NCBI RefSeq assembly: GCF_015291625.1
Contig: NZ_CP030047.1
Location: forward strand, 2,046,001 to 2,110,000
From: Bradyrhizobium sp. CCBAU 53421
GTDB lineage: Bacteria > Pseudomonadota > Alphaproteobacteria > Rhizobiales > Xanthobacteraceae
Direction of reading: 5' to 3'
DNA length: 64,000 nt
The notes under the pieces were generated by a model, which had not been told where the DNA came from, ran no database searches, and saw nothing but the letters and a program-made list of their open reading frames with translations. The translations under genes were made by a program, and so were the position numbers. Numbering within the stretch: the stretch's first letter is position 1; each line of letters starts with the position of its first letter. This document shows positions 44,956 through 53,471 of this stretch, one piece after another.

Positions 44956-45588
44956 TTACTGCGACGCCGTCTTGGTATCCATGTTGACGACCTGCACCCG
45001 GCGGTTGGTCGGGTCCATCGGCGCGTTCGGATCCTTCGGCCGGGTCTTGCCGTAGCCGACGGTCACGAGATCGGAGCCGTTCAGGCCGTAATGCTCGACC
45101 AGATAGTTCTTGATGGTGTCGGCGCGGCGCTCCGAGAGGTCCTGGTTGTAGGCCTCGCTGCCGATCGCGTCGGTGTGGCCGGCGAGGACGAAGGTCGAGC
45201 CCTTCATGCTGGCATCCGACAGTGCCTTGCCGAGCTCCTGCACCACCTGGGTCGAGCCCTTGGCGATCTCGGCCGAGTTGTAGTCGAAGTGAATCTCCAG
45301 ATCGATCTTCGGCTTGTTGGCGGCGATGTCGGCAATCTCCTGGCGTTCGCCCAATGACAGCGAGCGGGTCTGCCGGTTGCGAACGGTGTTGAGGAAGCTC
45401 GCCTCCTTGGCCGATGCGGCGGGGTCGACCTGCGTCCCGGCGGAGAGGCCGCGGGTGGCCGATTTCGGCTTCAGCGCATTGAGGATCTGGGCGGCCGGAA
45501 CGGTGTCGCTGCCGGCCAGTGCGACGCCCGCCGTCATCGACAGTGCAGCGCCGATCGTCAAAAGAGACATGGAAAGGGAGCGGGTCAT
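44956..45588 (-). CDS. OmpA-like peptidoglycan-binding protein
   Basis: A 210-residue envelope protein. It has a signal peptide (to about residue 25) and no large barrel region. The C-terminal OmpA-like domain (about 95-205) carries LEIHFDYNSAEIAKGS, VLAGHTDAIGSEAYN, LSERRADTIKNYLVEHYG and PTNRRVQVV, the residues that grip diaminopimelate in peptidoglycan. It is a periplasmic OmpA-like protein rather than a porin. A CRP-like site lies at 45674, about 85 bp upstream of its start, between it and the divergent gene at 45750. Confidence 0.9.
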   Translation of the reverse strand: MTRSLSMSLLTIGAALSMTAGVALAGSDTVPAAQILNALKPKSATRGLSAGTQVDPAASAKEASFLNTVRNRQTRSLSLGERQEIADIAANKPKIDLEIHFDYNSAEIAKGSTQVVQELGKALSDASMKGSTFVLAGHTDAIGSEAYNQDLSERRADTIKNYLVEHYGLNGSDLVTVGYGKTRPKDPNAPMDPTNRRVQVVNMDTKTASQ

Positions 45589-45673
45589 GGGTCTCGTCCT
45601 TAAATATCAGGCCAGCCAATCCGGCTGTTATCGTTTTGATGCTGGGAACCTAGGACCGGTTCAAAGCCGGGAA

Positions 45674-45689
45674 TGTGACCTAGATCACG
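45674..45689. promoter_or_regulatory. CRP/FNR-type palindromic site
   Basis: TGTGACCTAGATCACG matches the TGTGA-N6-TCACA form of CRP-family sites in 9 of 10 defined positions. It lies between the divergent OmpA-like gene and the small gene at 45750 and could control either one. Confidence 0.5.
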
Positions 45690-45749
45690 GTTGAGTGTGC
45701 CGGGCCTGTCTCGTGCCGGGCAGGGGCCGGCGACGGCGAGGAGAGCATC

Positions 45750-45992
45750 TTGGCCCACGTAAATCGCGTCCTCCGCTCGATCAATGACGACGGTGCCTCG
45801 CACTGCGTCGATATCTTCGTTCGCCTGGACCGGACGATCGGCTTCGAGGAATATCGGCGGGATGTGGAAGATGGCCGCGGCTGGTTTCCGATTGGCGGTC
45901 ATGCGTCCCGGGTCTTCCACGACGAAAGCGCCGCGCTCGAGGCGGCGATGGCGGAGGTTTCCTGGTTGCGGCAGGTCGTTGGATCGCAGTAG
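45750..45992 (+). CDS. Conserved hypothetical protein, 80 aa
   Basis: Not recognised. The TTG at 45750 is preceded by GAGGAGAGC at good spacing, and no ATG fits. The protein is a mixed alpha/beta fold with VDIFVRLDRTIGFEEYRRD and a later WFPIGGHASRVFHDE. Its C-terminal helix (ESAALEAAMAEVSWLRQV) is typical. It has no signal peptide or membrane segment. It precedes the YcaQ-like gene by about 100 bp on the same strand. Confidence 0.65.
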   Translation: MAHVNRVLRSINDDGASHCVDIFVRLDRTIGFEEYRRDVEDGRGWFPIGGHASRVFHDESAALEAAMAEVSWLRQVVGSQ

Positions 45993-46051
45993 GCGGTCCG
46001 AACCGCCGCCCATCATCCGGAGGCGATCATCATGCACGGCTGATTTCCGTA

Positions 46052-46073
46052 GCGCGGCTCTCCACAGCCGCGC
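46052..46073. other. Perfect stem-loop upstream of the YcaQ-like gene
   Basis: An 8-bp stem (GCGCGGCT/AGCCGCGC) with a 6-nt loop, 25 bp before the start of the YcaQ-like gene. It may act in the leader of that message or end the previous transcript. No T-run. Confidence 0.4.
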
Positions 46074-46097
46074 GAATCTCACTACATTGCTCGGGCA

Positions 46098-47261
46098 ATG
46101 CCCCGCGCCGCCGAACCCTTATTCCTGACCAATGCCGCCGCCCGCCATATCTGGCTGCGCGCGCAGCGGCTCGATACGACGGCGCCGTTCGGGGACGGGG
46201 CGTCAGCCGTGGCGGCCGCCGTCGACCATCTCGGCTATGTGCAGATCGACACCATCAACGTGATCGAGCGCTGCCATCACCACATCCTGTTCACCCGCAT
46301 TCCGGACTATCGCCGCGCCGACCTCAAGCAGGCGCAGAGCCGGGACAAGAGCGTGTTCGAATACTGGACCCACGCGCTGTCCTACGTGCCGTCCAAGGAC
46401 ATCAACATCTTCCTGCCGGCGATGAAGGCGCACAAGCGCGAGGGCCACAAATGGTTCTCTTCGGTGACGCCCTCGGATACGCGCAAGATCATGCGGTTGC
46501 TGCGCGGCGGTCCGCTGACCATCCGCGACATCGAGGACGACGTGCTGACCGAGAAGGAGCATCTCTGGCAGAGCCGCAAACCTTCCAAGCGCGCGCTGCA
46601 ACTCGCCTTCTATGGCGGTGTGGTCACGATCAGCGAGCGCGTCGGCATGCTGAAGACCTACGAGCTGATGACCAGGCATTTCGGCTGGGATAAGCCGCCG
46701 AAGCCCGCACCGGCCTCGGCCAGAACAGCCTATCTGCTCGACCGCGCGCTGCGCTCGCAGGGCATCGTCAGCCTCGACTCGATCTGCCACCTCGATGCGC
46801 CGAGCAAGAAGGCGGTGCGCAGCCTGATCGAGGCGAGGGTGCGCCGCAAGGAGCTGGTGCGGATCGCGCTCGACGGCGCCGGCAAGCAGGAGCATTGGGC
46901 GCGGCCCGAGGTGCTGGAGGCGACCGGCGAGGGTGATCCGGCTTTGGTCCACATCCTCTCGCCGTTCGATCCCTTGATCATCCAGCGCAAGCGCACCGAG
47001 GTGTTCTTCGGCTACGGCCACCGCTTCGAGGCCTATGTGCCGAAGCAGAAGCGCCTGTTCGGCTATTTCGCGCTGCCGGTGCTGGTCGGCGACGACATCG
47101 TCGCCGCGCTCGACCTCAAGACCGACCGGCAGAACCGGAAGCTCCTGATGCAGAAATGGAGCTGGGTCGGCAACGGCAAGAAGCAGGCGGGACGCAAGGA
47201 GCTGAAGCGCCTCATCGAGCAGGAGCTCGACCGGTTCGAGCGTTTCCAGTTGGCGGAGTAG
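46098..47261 (+). CDS. ycaQ: YcaQ/AlkZ-family DNA glycosylase-like winged-helix protein
   Basis: A 387-residue protein of the HTH_42 family, which includes E. coli YcaQ (AlkX) and Streptomyces AlkZ, glycosylases that unhook interstrand cross-links. The catalytic QxD motif is present as YVQIDTINVIERCHHHIL near residue 50, with the conserved His residues just after it. Winged-helix repeats follow; the C-terminal part has HILSPFDPLIIQRKRTEVFFGY and a beta-barrel-like domain. No toxin-biosynthesis genes are near, so it more likely has the general YcaQ-type repair role than AlkZ-type self-resistance. Start ATG at 46098. Confidence 0.9.
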   Translation: MPRAAEPLFLTNAAARHIWLRAQRLDTTAPFGDGASAVAAAVDHLGYVQIDTINVIERCHHHILFTRIPDYRRADLKQAQSRDKSVFEYWTHALSYVPSKDINIFLPAMKAHKREGHKWFSSVTPSDTRKIMRLLRGGPLTIRDIEDDVLTEKEHLWQSRKPSKRALQLAFYGGVVTISERVGMLKTYELMTRHFGWDKPPKPAPASARTAYLLDRALRSQGIVSLDSICHLDAPSKKAVRSLIEARVRRKELVRIALDGAGKQEHWARPEVLEATGEGDPALVHILSPFDPLIIQRKRTEVFFGYGHRFEAYVPKQKRLFGYFALPVLVGDDIVAALDLKTDRQNRKLLMQKWSWVGNGKKQAGRKELKRLIEQELDRFERFQLAE

Positions 47262-47276
47262 GGCTCGATTCTGCCC

Positions 47277-47362
47277 GTCATTGCGAGCGAAGCGAAGCAA
47301 TCCATTTCACCGCGTATGCCGAGCGATGGATTGCTGCGTCGCTATCGCTCCTCGCAATGACG
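47277..47362. repeat. Palindromic intergenic repeat, family 5 (copy a)
   Basis: CGTCATTGCGAG...CTCGCAATGACG outer stem with an inner inverted GAAGCAATCCAT/ATGGATTGCT. The second copy is at 50161-50276. Confidence 0.85.
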
Positions 47363-47476
47363 CAGTGGAATGCCACCTGGGTTCCCGTCTGGCCTGTGTG
47401 CTATGAGTTTTTGCCATTGCTCAATGCGGGGCCACCCAATAATCCTCAAGGCAAGCAATAGCTTTGGGGGAAACAG

Positions 47477-48802
47477 ATGAGCCAGACCGCGTCCATCGCG
47501 CCGAACAGCGGCGCCCGCAGCGAGATCGAGACGTCCACGATCAGCGCGATCTCCTGGCGGCTGATCCCGTTCCTGATCCTGGCCTACTTCTTCTCCTATC
47601 TCGACCGCGTCAATCTCGGCTTCGCCGCGCTGACCATGAACAGCGAGCTGAAGTTCTCGCCGGTGGTGTTCTCGTTCGGCGCCGGCATCTTCTTCATCGG
47701 CTATTTCATCTTCGAGGTGCCGAGCAACCTGGCGCTGGAGCGGTTCGGCGCCAGCAAGTGGATCGCCCGCATCATGGTGAGCTGGGGCATCCTCTCGGCC
47801 CTGATGGCGGCGGTCTATGATGAGCACAGCTTCTACGCGTTGCGCTTCTTCCTCGGCGTCGCCGAAGCCGGCTTCTTCCCCGGCATCATCCTGTATCTCA
47901 CCTATTGGTACCCGGCCGAGTATCGCGCGCGCTTCCTCGCCGCCTTCGCGCTTGCGGTCCCCATTTCGACCGTGATCGGCGCCCCGATCTCCGGCCTGTT
48001 GCTCGGGCTCGACGGCGTGATGGGGCTGAAGGGCTGGCAGTGGCTGTTCGTCATCGAGGGCGTCCCCTCGGTGCTGCTCGGCATCGTCACCTGGTTCTAT
48101 CTCACCGACCGGCCGGAGAAGGCCGATTGGCTCTCGGCCGAGCAGAAGGCGTGGCTGAAGGGCAAGCTCGATGCCGAGGTCGCGGCCAAGCAGGCGGCGC
48201 AGCACTTCACGCTCGGCCAGGCGTTGTCCTCGCCGAAGGTGCTGGCGCTCAGCGCGATCTATTTCGGTTTCGTCGCCTCGCTCTACGGCATGCAATTCTG
48301 GCTGCCGCAGATCGTCAAGGCGTTCGGCCTGACCAACGCGCAGACCGGTTTCGTCACCGCGATCCCCTATGCGTTCGGCACCGTCGCGATGATCCTGTGG
48401 GCGCGCCGCTCCGACGCCACGCGCGAGCGCGTGTTCCATGTCGGCGCGCCGCTGCTGCTGACCGCGCTGGCGCTCGGCGTCTCCAGCTATATTTCGGATC
48501 CGATCATGACGATGGTCGTGCTGACGGTTGCCGCGATCGGCGTGTTCTGCACCTTCGCGGTGTTCTGGACGCTGCCGACGGCCTGGCTGTCAGGCACCGC
48601 GGCCGCCGGCGCGATCGCGCTGATCAACTCGATCGGCAACCTCGCCGGGTTCGGCGGGCCCTATCTGATCGGCTGGGTGAAGGAGACAACCGGCAGCACG
48701 TCGACCGGCCTCCTGGTGCTGTCGCTGTTGCCGCTCGCCGCCGGCCTGCTGGTCTTCCTCGGCAGCCACGAAACCAAGACCGAGTTCGCGGGGGCGAAGT
48801 AG
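47477..48802 (+). CDS. MFS transporter, anion:cation symporter-like
   Basis: A 441-residue inner-membrane transporter with 12 helices. The first-helix region IPFLILAYFFSYLDRVNLGFA and the loop motif NLALERFGASKWIARIM (G-x3-D/R-type MFS signature between helices 2 and 3) fit the ACS family (tartrate/phthalate/allantoate types). The central cytoplasmic loop is charged (EKADWLSAEQKAWLKGKLDAE). It probably imports an organic anion. The ATG at 47477 has GGGGGAAACAG before it. There is no adjacent catabolic operon on the same strand, so the substrate cannot be inferred. Confidence 0.9.
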   Translation: MSQTASIAPNSGARSEIETSTISAISWRLIPFLILAYFFSYLDRVNLGFAALTMNSELKFSPVVFSFGAGIFFIGYFIFEVPSNLALERFGASKWIARIMVSWGILSALMAAVYDEHSFYALRFFLGVAEAGFFPGIILYLTYWYPAEYRARFLAAFALAVPISTVIGAPISGLLLGLDGVMGLKGWQWLFVIEGVPSVLLGIVTWFYLTDRPEKADWLSAEQKAWLKGKLDAEVAAKQAAQHFTLGQALSSPKVLALSAIYFGFVASLYGMQFWLPQIVKAFGLTNAQTGFVTAIPYAFGTVAMILWARRSDATRERVFHVGAPLLLTALALGVSSYISDPIMTMVVLTVAAIGVFCTFAVFWTLPTAWLSGTAAAGAIALINSIGNLAGFGGPYLIGWVKETTGSTSTGLLVLSLLPLAAGLLVFLGSHETKTEFAGAK

Positions 48803-48829
48803 GGCGCCTCTCACATATCAGGTGCTCCC

Positions 48830-48914
48830 GTAGCCCGGATGGAGCGGAGCGCAATCCGGGGACCCTACCGTCACCGATGGGGTCCCGGATTGCGCTTCGC
48901 CTCATCCGGGCTAC
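48830..48914. repeat. Palindromic intergenic repeat, family 6 (copy a)
   Basis: GTAGCCCGGATGGAGCGGAG pairs with CTTCGCCTCATCCGGGCTAC; the interior has CCGGGGACC/GGTCCCGG. The second copy is at 54141-54223. Both copies lie at the edges of the RND efflux region. Confidence 0.85.
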
Positions 48915-48964
48915 GCATTTTCGGAACTTTCCGCCGCCGAACCTCACCCTGCTCACGAATAGGT

Positions 48965-48998
48965 TATCACTGACGAATATTGACATTCATCAGTGATA
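48965..48998. promoter_or_regulatory. 34-bp palindromic operator of the RND efflux operon
   Basis: TATCACTGACGAAT and ATTCATCAGTGATA are inverted repeats of 14 bp with 13 matches, separated by ATTGAC. The site is about 44 bp before the adaptor gene. An extra CATCAGTCGTCAG sits closer to the start. It is the most likely binding site of the TetR regulator encoded at 53472. Confidence 0.75.
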
Positions 48999-49041
48999 AA
49001 TCGATACTCTTCATCAGTCGTCAGTCCGATGGAGATTTCAG

Positions 49042-50148
49042 ATGTTCGTTCGTTCCGTTTTGTCGAGCTATTACAAGCTCTTGACCGGAGCGTCGCTGGC
49101 TTTCGCGGTGTTCGCGCTGACCGGCTGCAACGATAAGGCGGCCGAAAACGCTGACCCCGGGCGCCCCGTTCTGGTGGCGACCGTCCATTACGAGGCTGAA
49201 ACCCCTGAGCGCAGCTTTGTCGGCACCATCAAGCCCCGTATCGAAGCCGATATGGGCTTTCGGGTTGCCGGCAAGGTGGCCAAGCGGCTGGTCGAGGTCG
49301 GACAGACAGTCGACGTCGACCAGCCCTTGGCCACCCTCGACGAGGTCGACCTGAAGCTGCAGGCCGAGCAGGCGGAGGCGGAATTCCGCGCCGCCACCGG
49401 CGTGCTGGCCCAGGCCGCGGCCGCCGAGCAGCGCGCCAAGGACCTGAAGACCAAGGGCTGGACCACCGATGCGGCGCTCGATTCCGCCAAGGCGGCCGGC
49501 GACGAGGCGCGGGCGCGGCTGAACCGCGCCGAGCGCTCGGTCGAGCTGACCAGGAACTCCCTCTCTTATGCAACGCTGGTGGCCGACACCCGGGGTGTCG
49601 TCACAGCGACCATGATCGAGCCCGGCCAGGTGGTTGCCGCGGGCCAGGCCTCGGTCCGTGTCGCCCGACTTGGCGAGAAGGAAGCTGTCGTCGCGATCCC
49701 CGAGACGCTTCTTGCTCGTGCCAGGTCGGGCGTTGCCACGGTGGCGCTGTGGTCGGATGCCAAGAAGAGCTATGCCGCGAAGCTGCGTGAGGTCGCCCCG
49801 CAGGCCGATCCCGCGACCCGCACCTATCTCGCGAAATTCTCGCTGCCGGATGCCGACGAGGCGGTCTCGCTCGGCATGACAGCTACCTTGACCCTGGCCG
49901 ACAAGGCGAGCGAGCGGGTGGCAAAGCTGCCGCTGTCGGCGCTGTACAGCCAGGGCGGCGATCCCTCGCTCTACATCGTCGACGACAAGGGCGACATCGC
50001 GCTGAAGCCGGTCAAGGTGAAGGCCTATGAGAGCAGCAACGTCGTGATCTCCGGCGGTGTCGATGACGGTGCCAAGGTGGTCGCTCTCGGCGTGCAGAAA
50101 CTCGATCCGAGCCAGAAGGTCCGGGTCGTGTCGTCGCTGTCGTTCTAG
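49042..50148 (+). CDS. RND efflux periplasmic adaptor (membrane fusion lipoprotein)
   Basis: A 368-residue adaptor of an RND pump. It has a lipoprotein signal with the lipobox LTGC (Cys29). The lipoyl/barrel-sandwich part begins PRIEADMGFRVAGKVAKRLV, the alpha-hairpin is Ala/Glu-rich (LQAEQAEAEFRAATGVLAQA), and beta-barrel and membrane-proximal domains follow. It bridges the pump to an outer-membrane channel. A palindromic operator lies upstream. The next gene, the pump, follows after a family-5 repeat. No outer-membrane factor is encoded here. Confidence 0.92.
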   Translation: MFVRSVLSSYYKLLTGASLAFAVFALTGCNDKAAENADPGRPVLVATVHYEAETPERSFVGTIKPRIEADMGFRVAGKVAKRLVEVGQTVDVDQPLATLDEVDLKLQAEQAEAEFRAATGVLAQAAAAEQRAKDLKTKGWTTDAALDSAKAAGDEARARLNRAERSVELTRNSLSYATLVADTRGVVTATMIEPGQVVAAGQASVRVARLGEKEAVVAIPETLLARARSGVATVALWSDAKKSYAAKLREVAPQADPATRTYLAKFSLPDADEAVSLGMTATLTLADKASERVAKLPLSALYSQGGDPSLYIVDDKGDIALKPVKVKAYESSNVVISGGVDDGAKVVALGVQKLDPSQKVRVVSSLSF

Positions 50149-50160
50149 TCGGTTTTGTTC

Positions 50161-50276
50161 CGTCATTGCGAGCGAAGCGAAGCAATCCATCTCGCAGCAA
50201 GACAAGTGTGGATTGCTTCGTTCGCTTCAGCGCAAAATTGCTCTGCAATTTTGTCGCGAGCTCCTCGCAATGACGG
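50161..50276. repeat. Palindromic intergenic repeat, family 5 (copy b), inside the efflux operon
   Basis: CGTCATTGCGAG...CTCGCAATGACG outer stem, with inner GAAGCAATCCA/TGGATTGCTTC and GCAAAATTGC/GCAATTTTGT elements. It lies between adaptor and pump genes, so it would be transcribed and form a stable hairpin in the operon message. Confidence 0.85.
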
Positions 50277-50312
50277 CCGTGGCGGTAACGGTTTGGGGAA
50301 TTGGAGTCTGAC

Positions 50313-53300
50313 ATGAAGCGCTTCAACCTTTCGGCCTGGGCGGTCAGCCATCCGACGCTGGTGCTGTTCCTGATGATCATCCTCGGCGCCGCCGGCTTTT
50401 TCTCCTACGAGAAGCTCGGCCGTGCCGAGGATCCGTTCTTCACCGTCAAGGTGGTGAACGTCTCGGTGATGTGGCCGGGCGCGACCTCGCAGGAAATGCA
50501 GATGCAGGTTGCCGACCCGATCGAGAAAAAGCTGCAGGAGCTGCCGTTCTTCGACAAGGTGCAGACCTATTCCAAGCCGGGCTTCACGGCGATGCAGGTC
50601 TCCTTCAAGGATTCGACCTCGCCGAAGGACGTGCCCTATCTCTTCTATCTCATCCGCAAGAAGCTGGTCGACGTGCAGGGCGAGCTGCCCTCCGGCATTC
50701 TCGGACCGGTGGTCAACGACGAGTTCTCCGACGTCGATTCGATCCTCTATATGATGACCGGCGACGGTGCCGATTACGCGCAGCTCAAGAAGGTCGCGGA
50801 AGGTTTTCGCCAGCGTCTGCTGAAAGTGCCTGGGGTCACCAAGATCGACCTCTATGGCACCCAGGACGAGCGCATCTTCGTCGAGTTCTCGCACGCCAAG
50901 CTTGCCACCCTCGGCATCACGCCGCAGGCGCTGTTCGACTCGCTCGCCAAGCAGAACAATGTCACCCCGGCCGGCATGGTCGAGACCTCGTCGCAGCGCG
51001 TGCCGCTGCGCGTCACCGGCGCGCTTGACGGCGTCAAGGCGGTTGCCGAGACGCCGGTCGAGAGCAACGGCCGCGTGTTCCGGCTCGGCGATATCGCAAC
51101 CGTCAGCCACGGCTATGTCGATCCGCCGAGCTTCAAGGTGCGTCAGGAAGGCAAGCCCGCGCTCGGCATCGGCGTCGTCACCGCCAAGGGCGCCAACATC
51201 CTCGAGCTCGGCAAGGAAGTCCAGAAGGCGACCGCCGAGTTCCTCAAGGCGGTGCCGCAGGGCGTCGATGTCCAGCAGATAGCCGACCAGCCCAAGGTGG
51301 TCGAGCACGCCGTCGGCGAGTTCGTGCACTCCTTCGTCGAGGCGCTCGCGATCGTGCTGTTCGTCTCCTTTGTCGCGCTCGGCTGGCGCACCGGCATCGT
51401 GGTGGCGCTCTCGGTGCCGCTGGTGCTCGGCATCGTCTTCATCGTGATGAACGCGATGTCGCTCGACCTGCACCGCATCACGCTCGGCGCGCTGATCATT
51501 GCGCTCGGCCTGCTGGTCGACGACGCCATCATCGCGGTCGAGATGATGGTGGTGAAAATGGAACAGGGCTGGGACCGCATGAAGGCGGCGTCCTTTGCCT
51601 GGGAATCTACCGCGTTTCCGATGCTCACGGGAACGCTGGTCACAGCCGCTGGCTTCCTCCCCATCGGCTTTGCCAATTCGGCAGTCGGCGAATATGCCGG
51701 CGGCATCTTCTGGATCGTGGCGATCGCGCTGGTCGCCTCCTGGTTCGTCGCGGTGATCTTCACGCCCTATATCGGCGTCAAGCTGCTGCCCAACATCAAG
51801 GTGCACCAGAACCACGACCCGCACGCGATCTACGAGACGCGGATGTATCGGGCCTTGCGTAGCGTCGTGCAGTGGTGCGTCGATCACCGCATCAAGGTGG
51901 TGGTGGCGACCGTCGGCGTGTTCGTCGCCGCGATCGTGGGCTTCGGCCACGTCCAGCAGCAGTTCTTCCCGCTGTCGGAGCGGCCCGAGCTGTTCCTGCA
52001 GCTCCGTCTGCCCGAGGGTACCGCCTTCAACGTGACTGAAAAGGCGGTGAAGCAGGCCGAAGGGCTCTTGAAGGGCGACGACGATATCCAGACCTACACC
52101 GCCTATGTCGGCCAGGGCTCGCCGCGCTTCTGGCTCGGCCTCAACCCGCAACTGCCGAACGAGGCGTTTGCCGAGATCGTGATCCTCGCCAAGAACGTCG
52201 AGGCGCGCGAGCGCGTCAAGGCCAAGATCGAGCAGGCTGCCGCCGACGGCGCGCTGAACGAGGCGCGGGTCCGGGTCGACCGCTTCAACTTCGGTCCGCC
52301 GGTCGGCTTCCCGGTCCAGTTCCGCGTGATCGGGCCCGATGCCAACAAGGTGCGCGACATCGCCTACCAGGTCCGCGAGGTCATGCGCCAGAACAAGAAT
52401 GTCAAGGACGTCCAGCTCGACTGGAACGAGCAGTCGCCCTATCTGAAGCTCGCCGTCGACCAGGATCGGGCGCGCGCGCTCGGCCTGACCCCGCAGGACG
52501 TCTCGCAGGCGCTGGCGATGCTGATCTCGGGCGCGCCGGTGACGACGATCCGCGACGGCATCGAGAAGGTCGGCGTGGTCGCCCGTGCGGTGCCGTCGGA
52601 GCGGCTCGATCTCGGCCGCGTCGGCGATCTCACCATCACCACGCGCAACGGCGTCGCGGTGCCGCTGCAGCAGATCGCCAAGATCGAATATGCGCATGAG
52701 GAGCCGATCCTGTGGCGGCGCAACCGCGACATGGCGATCACCGTGCGCTCCGACGTCGTCGACGGCGTGCAGGCGCCCGACGTCACCAACCAGATCGCGC
52801 CGAAGCTGAAGGACATTCAGGCCCATCTCGAGCCGGCCTACCGGATCGAGCCGGGCGGGGCGTTCGAGGAATCCGCCAAGGGCAATGCGTCGATCTTCAT
52901 CCTCTTCCCGGTGATGGTGATGGTGATGCTGACGCTGCTGATGATTCAGCTGCAGAGCTTCTCGCGCCTGACCCTGGTGTTCCTGACCGCGCCGCTCGGG
53001 ATCGTCGGCGCCTCGCTCGGGCTCAACGTCGCCAACCAGCCGTTCGGCTTCGTGGCGCTGCTCGGCCTGATCGCGCTTGCCGGCATGATCATGCGCAACG
53101 CGGTGATCCTGGTCGATCAGATCGAGAGCGACGTGGCATCCGGCCTGACCCGGCGGGAGGCGATCGTCGAGGCCACCGTCCGGCGCGCCCGGCCGGTGGT
53201 GCTGACCGCGCTCGCGGCGATCCTCGCCATGATCCCGCTGTCGCGCTCGGCGTTCTGGGGCCCGATGGCGATCACCATCATGGGCGGATTGTTTGTTGCG

Positions 53301-53450
53301 ACTTTCCTGACCTTGCTGTATCTGCCGGGCCTTTACGCCCTCTGGTTCCGCAAGACCCTCGAGGAGAGCGGCCCCGAGCAAATCAATACTGCGCCGCAGC
53401 ATGCCGGCGATGCGCAACGCGCATTTCCGCTTGCTGAAGCCGCTGAATAA
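50313..53450 (+). CDS. RND efflux pump inner-membrane transporter
   Basis: A 1045-residue proton-driven pump of the AcrB type. It has 12 transmembrane helices with two large periplasmic loops (about residues 35-335 and 560-865). The proton relay Asp-Asp is in helix 4 (LGLLVDDAIIAVEMMVVKME). It ends in the typical LYLPGLYALWF plus a short tail. Start is the ATG at 50313, with the TTG 12 bp upstream as a weaker option. With the adaptor it exports toxic hydrophobic compounds. The TetR gene that follows likely represses both. Substrate unknown. Confidence 0.95.
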   Translation: MKRFNLSAWAVSHPTLVLFLMIILGAAGFFSYEKLGRAEDPFFTVKVVNVSVMWPGATSQEMQMQVADPIEKKLQELPFFDKVQTYSKPGFTAMQVSFKDSTSPKDVPYLFYLIRKKLVDVQGELPSGILGPVVNDEFSDVDSILYMMTGDGADYAQLKKVAEGFRQRLLKVPGVTKIDLYGTQDERIFVEFSHAKLATLGITPQALFDSLAKQNNVTPAGMVETSSQRVPLRVTGALDGVKAVAETPVESNGRVFRLGDIATVSHGYVDPPSFKVRQEGKPALGIGVVTAKGANILELGKEVQKATAEFLKAVPQGVDVQQIADQPKVVEHAVGEFVHSFVEALAIVLFVSFVALGWRTGIVVALSVPLVLGIVFIVMNAMSLDLHRITLGALIIALGLLVDDAIIAVEMMVVKMEQGWDRMKAASFAWESTAFPMLTGTLVTAAGFLPIGFANSAVGEYAGGIFWIVAIALVASWFVAVIFTPYIGVKLLPNIKVHQNHDPHAIYETRMYRALRSVVQWCVDHRIKVVVATVGVFVAAIVGFGHVQQQFFPLSERPELFLQLRLPEGTAFNVTEKAVKQAEGLLKGDDDIQTYTAYVGQGSPRFWLGLNPQLPNEAFAEIVILAKNVEARERVKAKIEQAAADGALNEARVRVDRFNFGPPVGFPVQFRVIGPDANKVRDIAYQVREVMRQNKNVKDVQLDWNEQSPYLKLAVDQDRARALGLTPQDVSQALAMLISGAPVTTIRDGIEKVGVVARAVPSERLDLGRVGDLTITTRNGVAVPLQQIAKIEYAHEEPILWRRNRDMAITVRSDVVDGVQAPDVTNQIAPKLKDIQAHLEPAYRIEPGGAFEESAKGNASIFILFPVMVMVMLTLLMIQLQSFSRLTLVFLTAPLGIVGASLGLNVANQPFGFVALLGLIALAGMIMRNAVILVDQIESDVASGLTRREAIVEATVRRARPVVLTALAAILAMIPLSRSAFWGPMAITIMGGLFVATFLTLLYLPGLYALWFRKTLEESGPEQINTAPQHAGDAQRAFPLAEAAE

Positions 53451-53471
53451 TTGAAGATTGAGCAGGCCAAC

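Noticed and set aside
46098..47261. YcaQ/AlkZ-like gene as a marker for an antibiotic or DNA-cross-linker biosynthesis cluster
   Set aside because: No biosynthetic genes lie around it; neighbours are an unknown small gene and an MFS transporter past a repeat.
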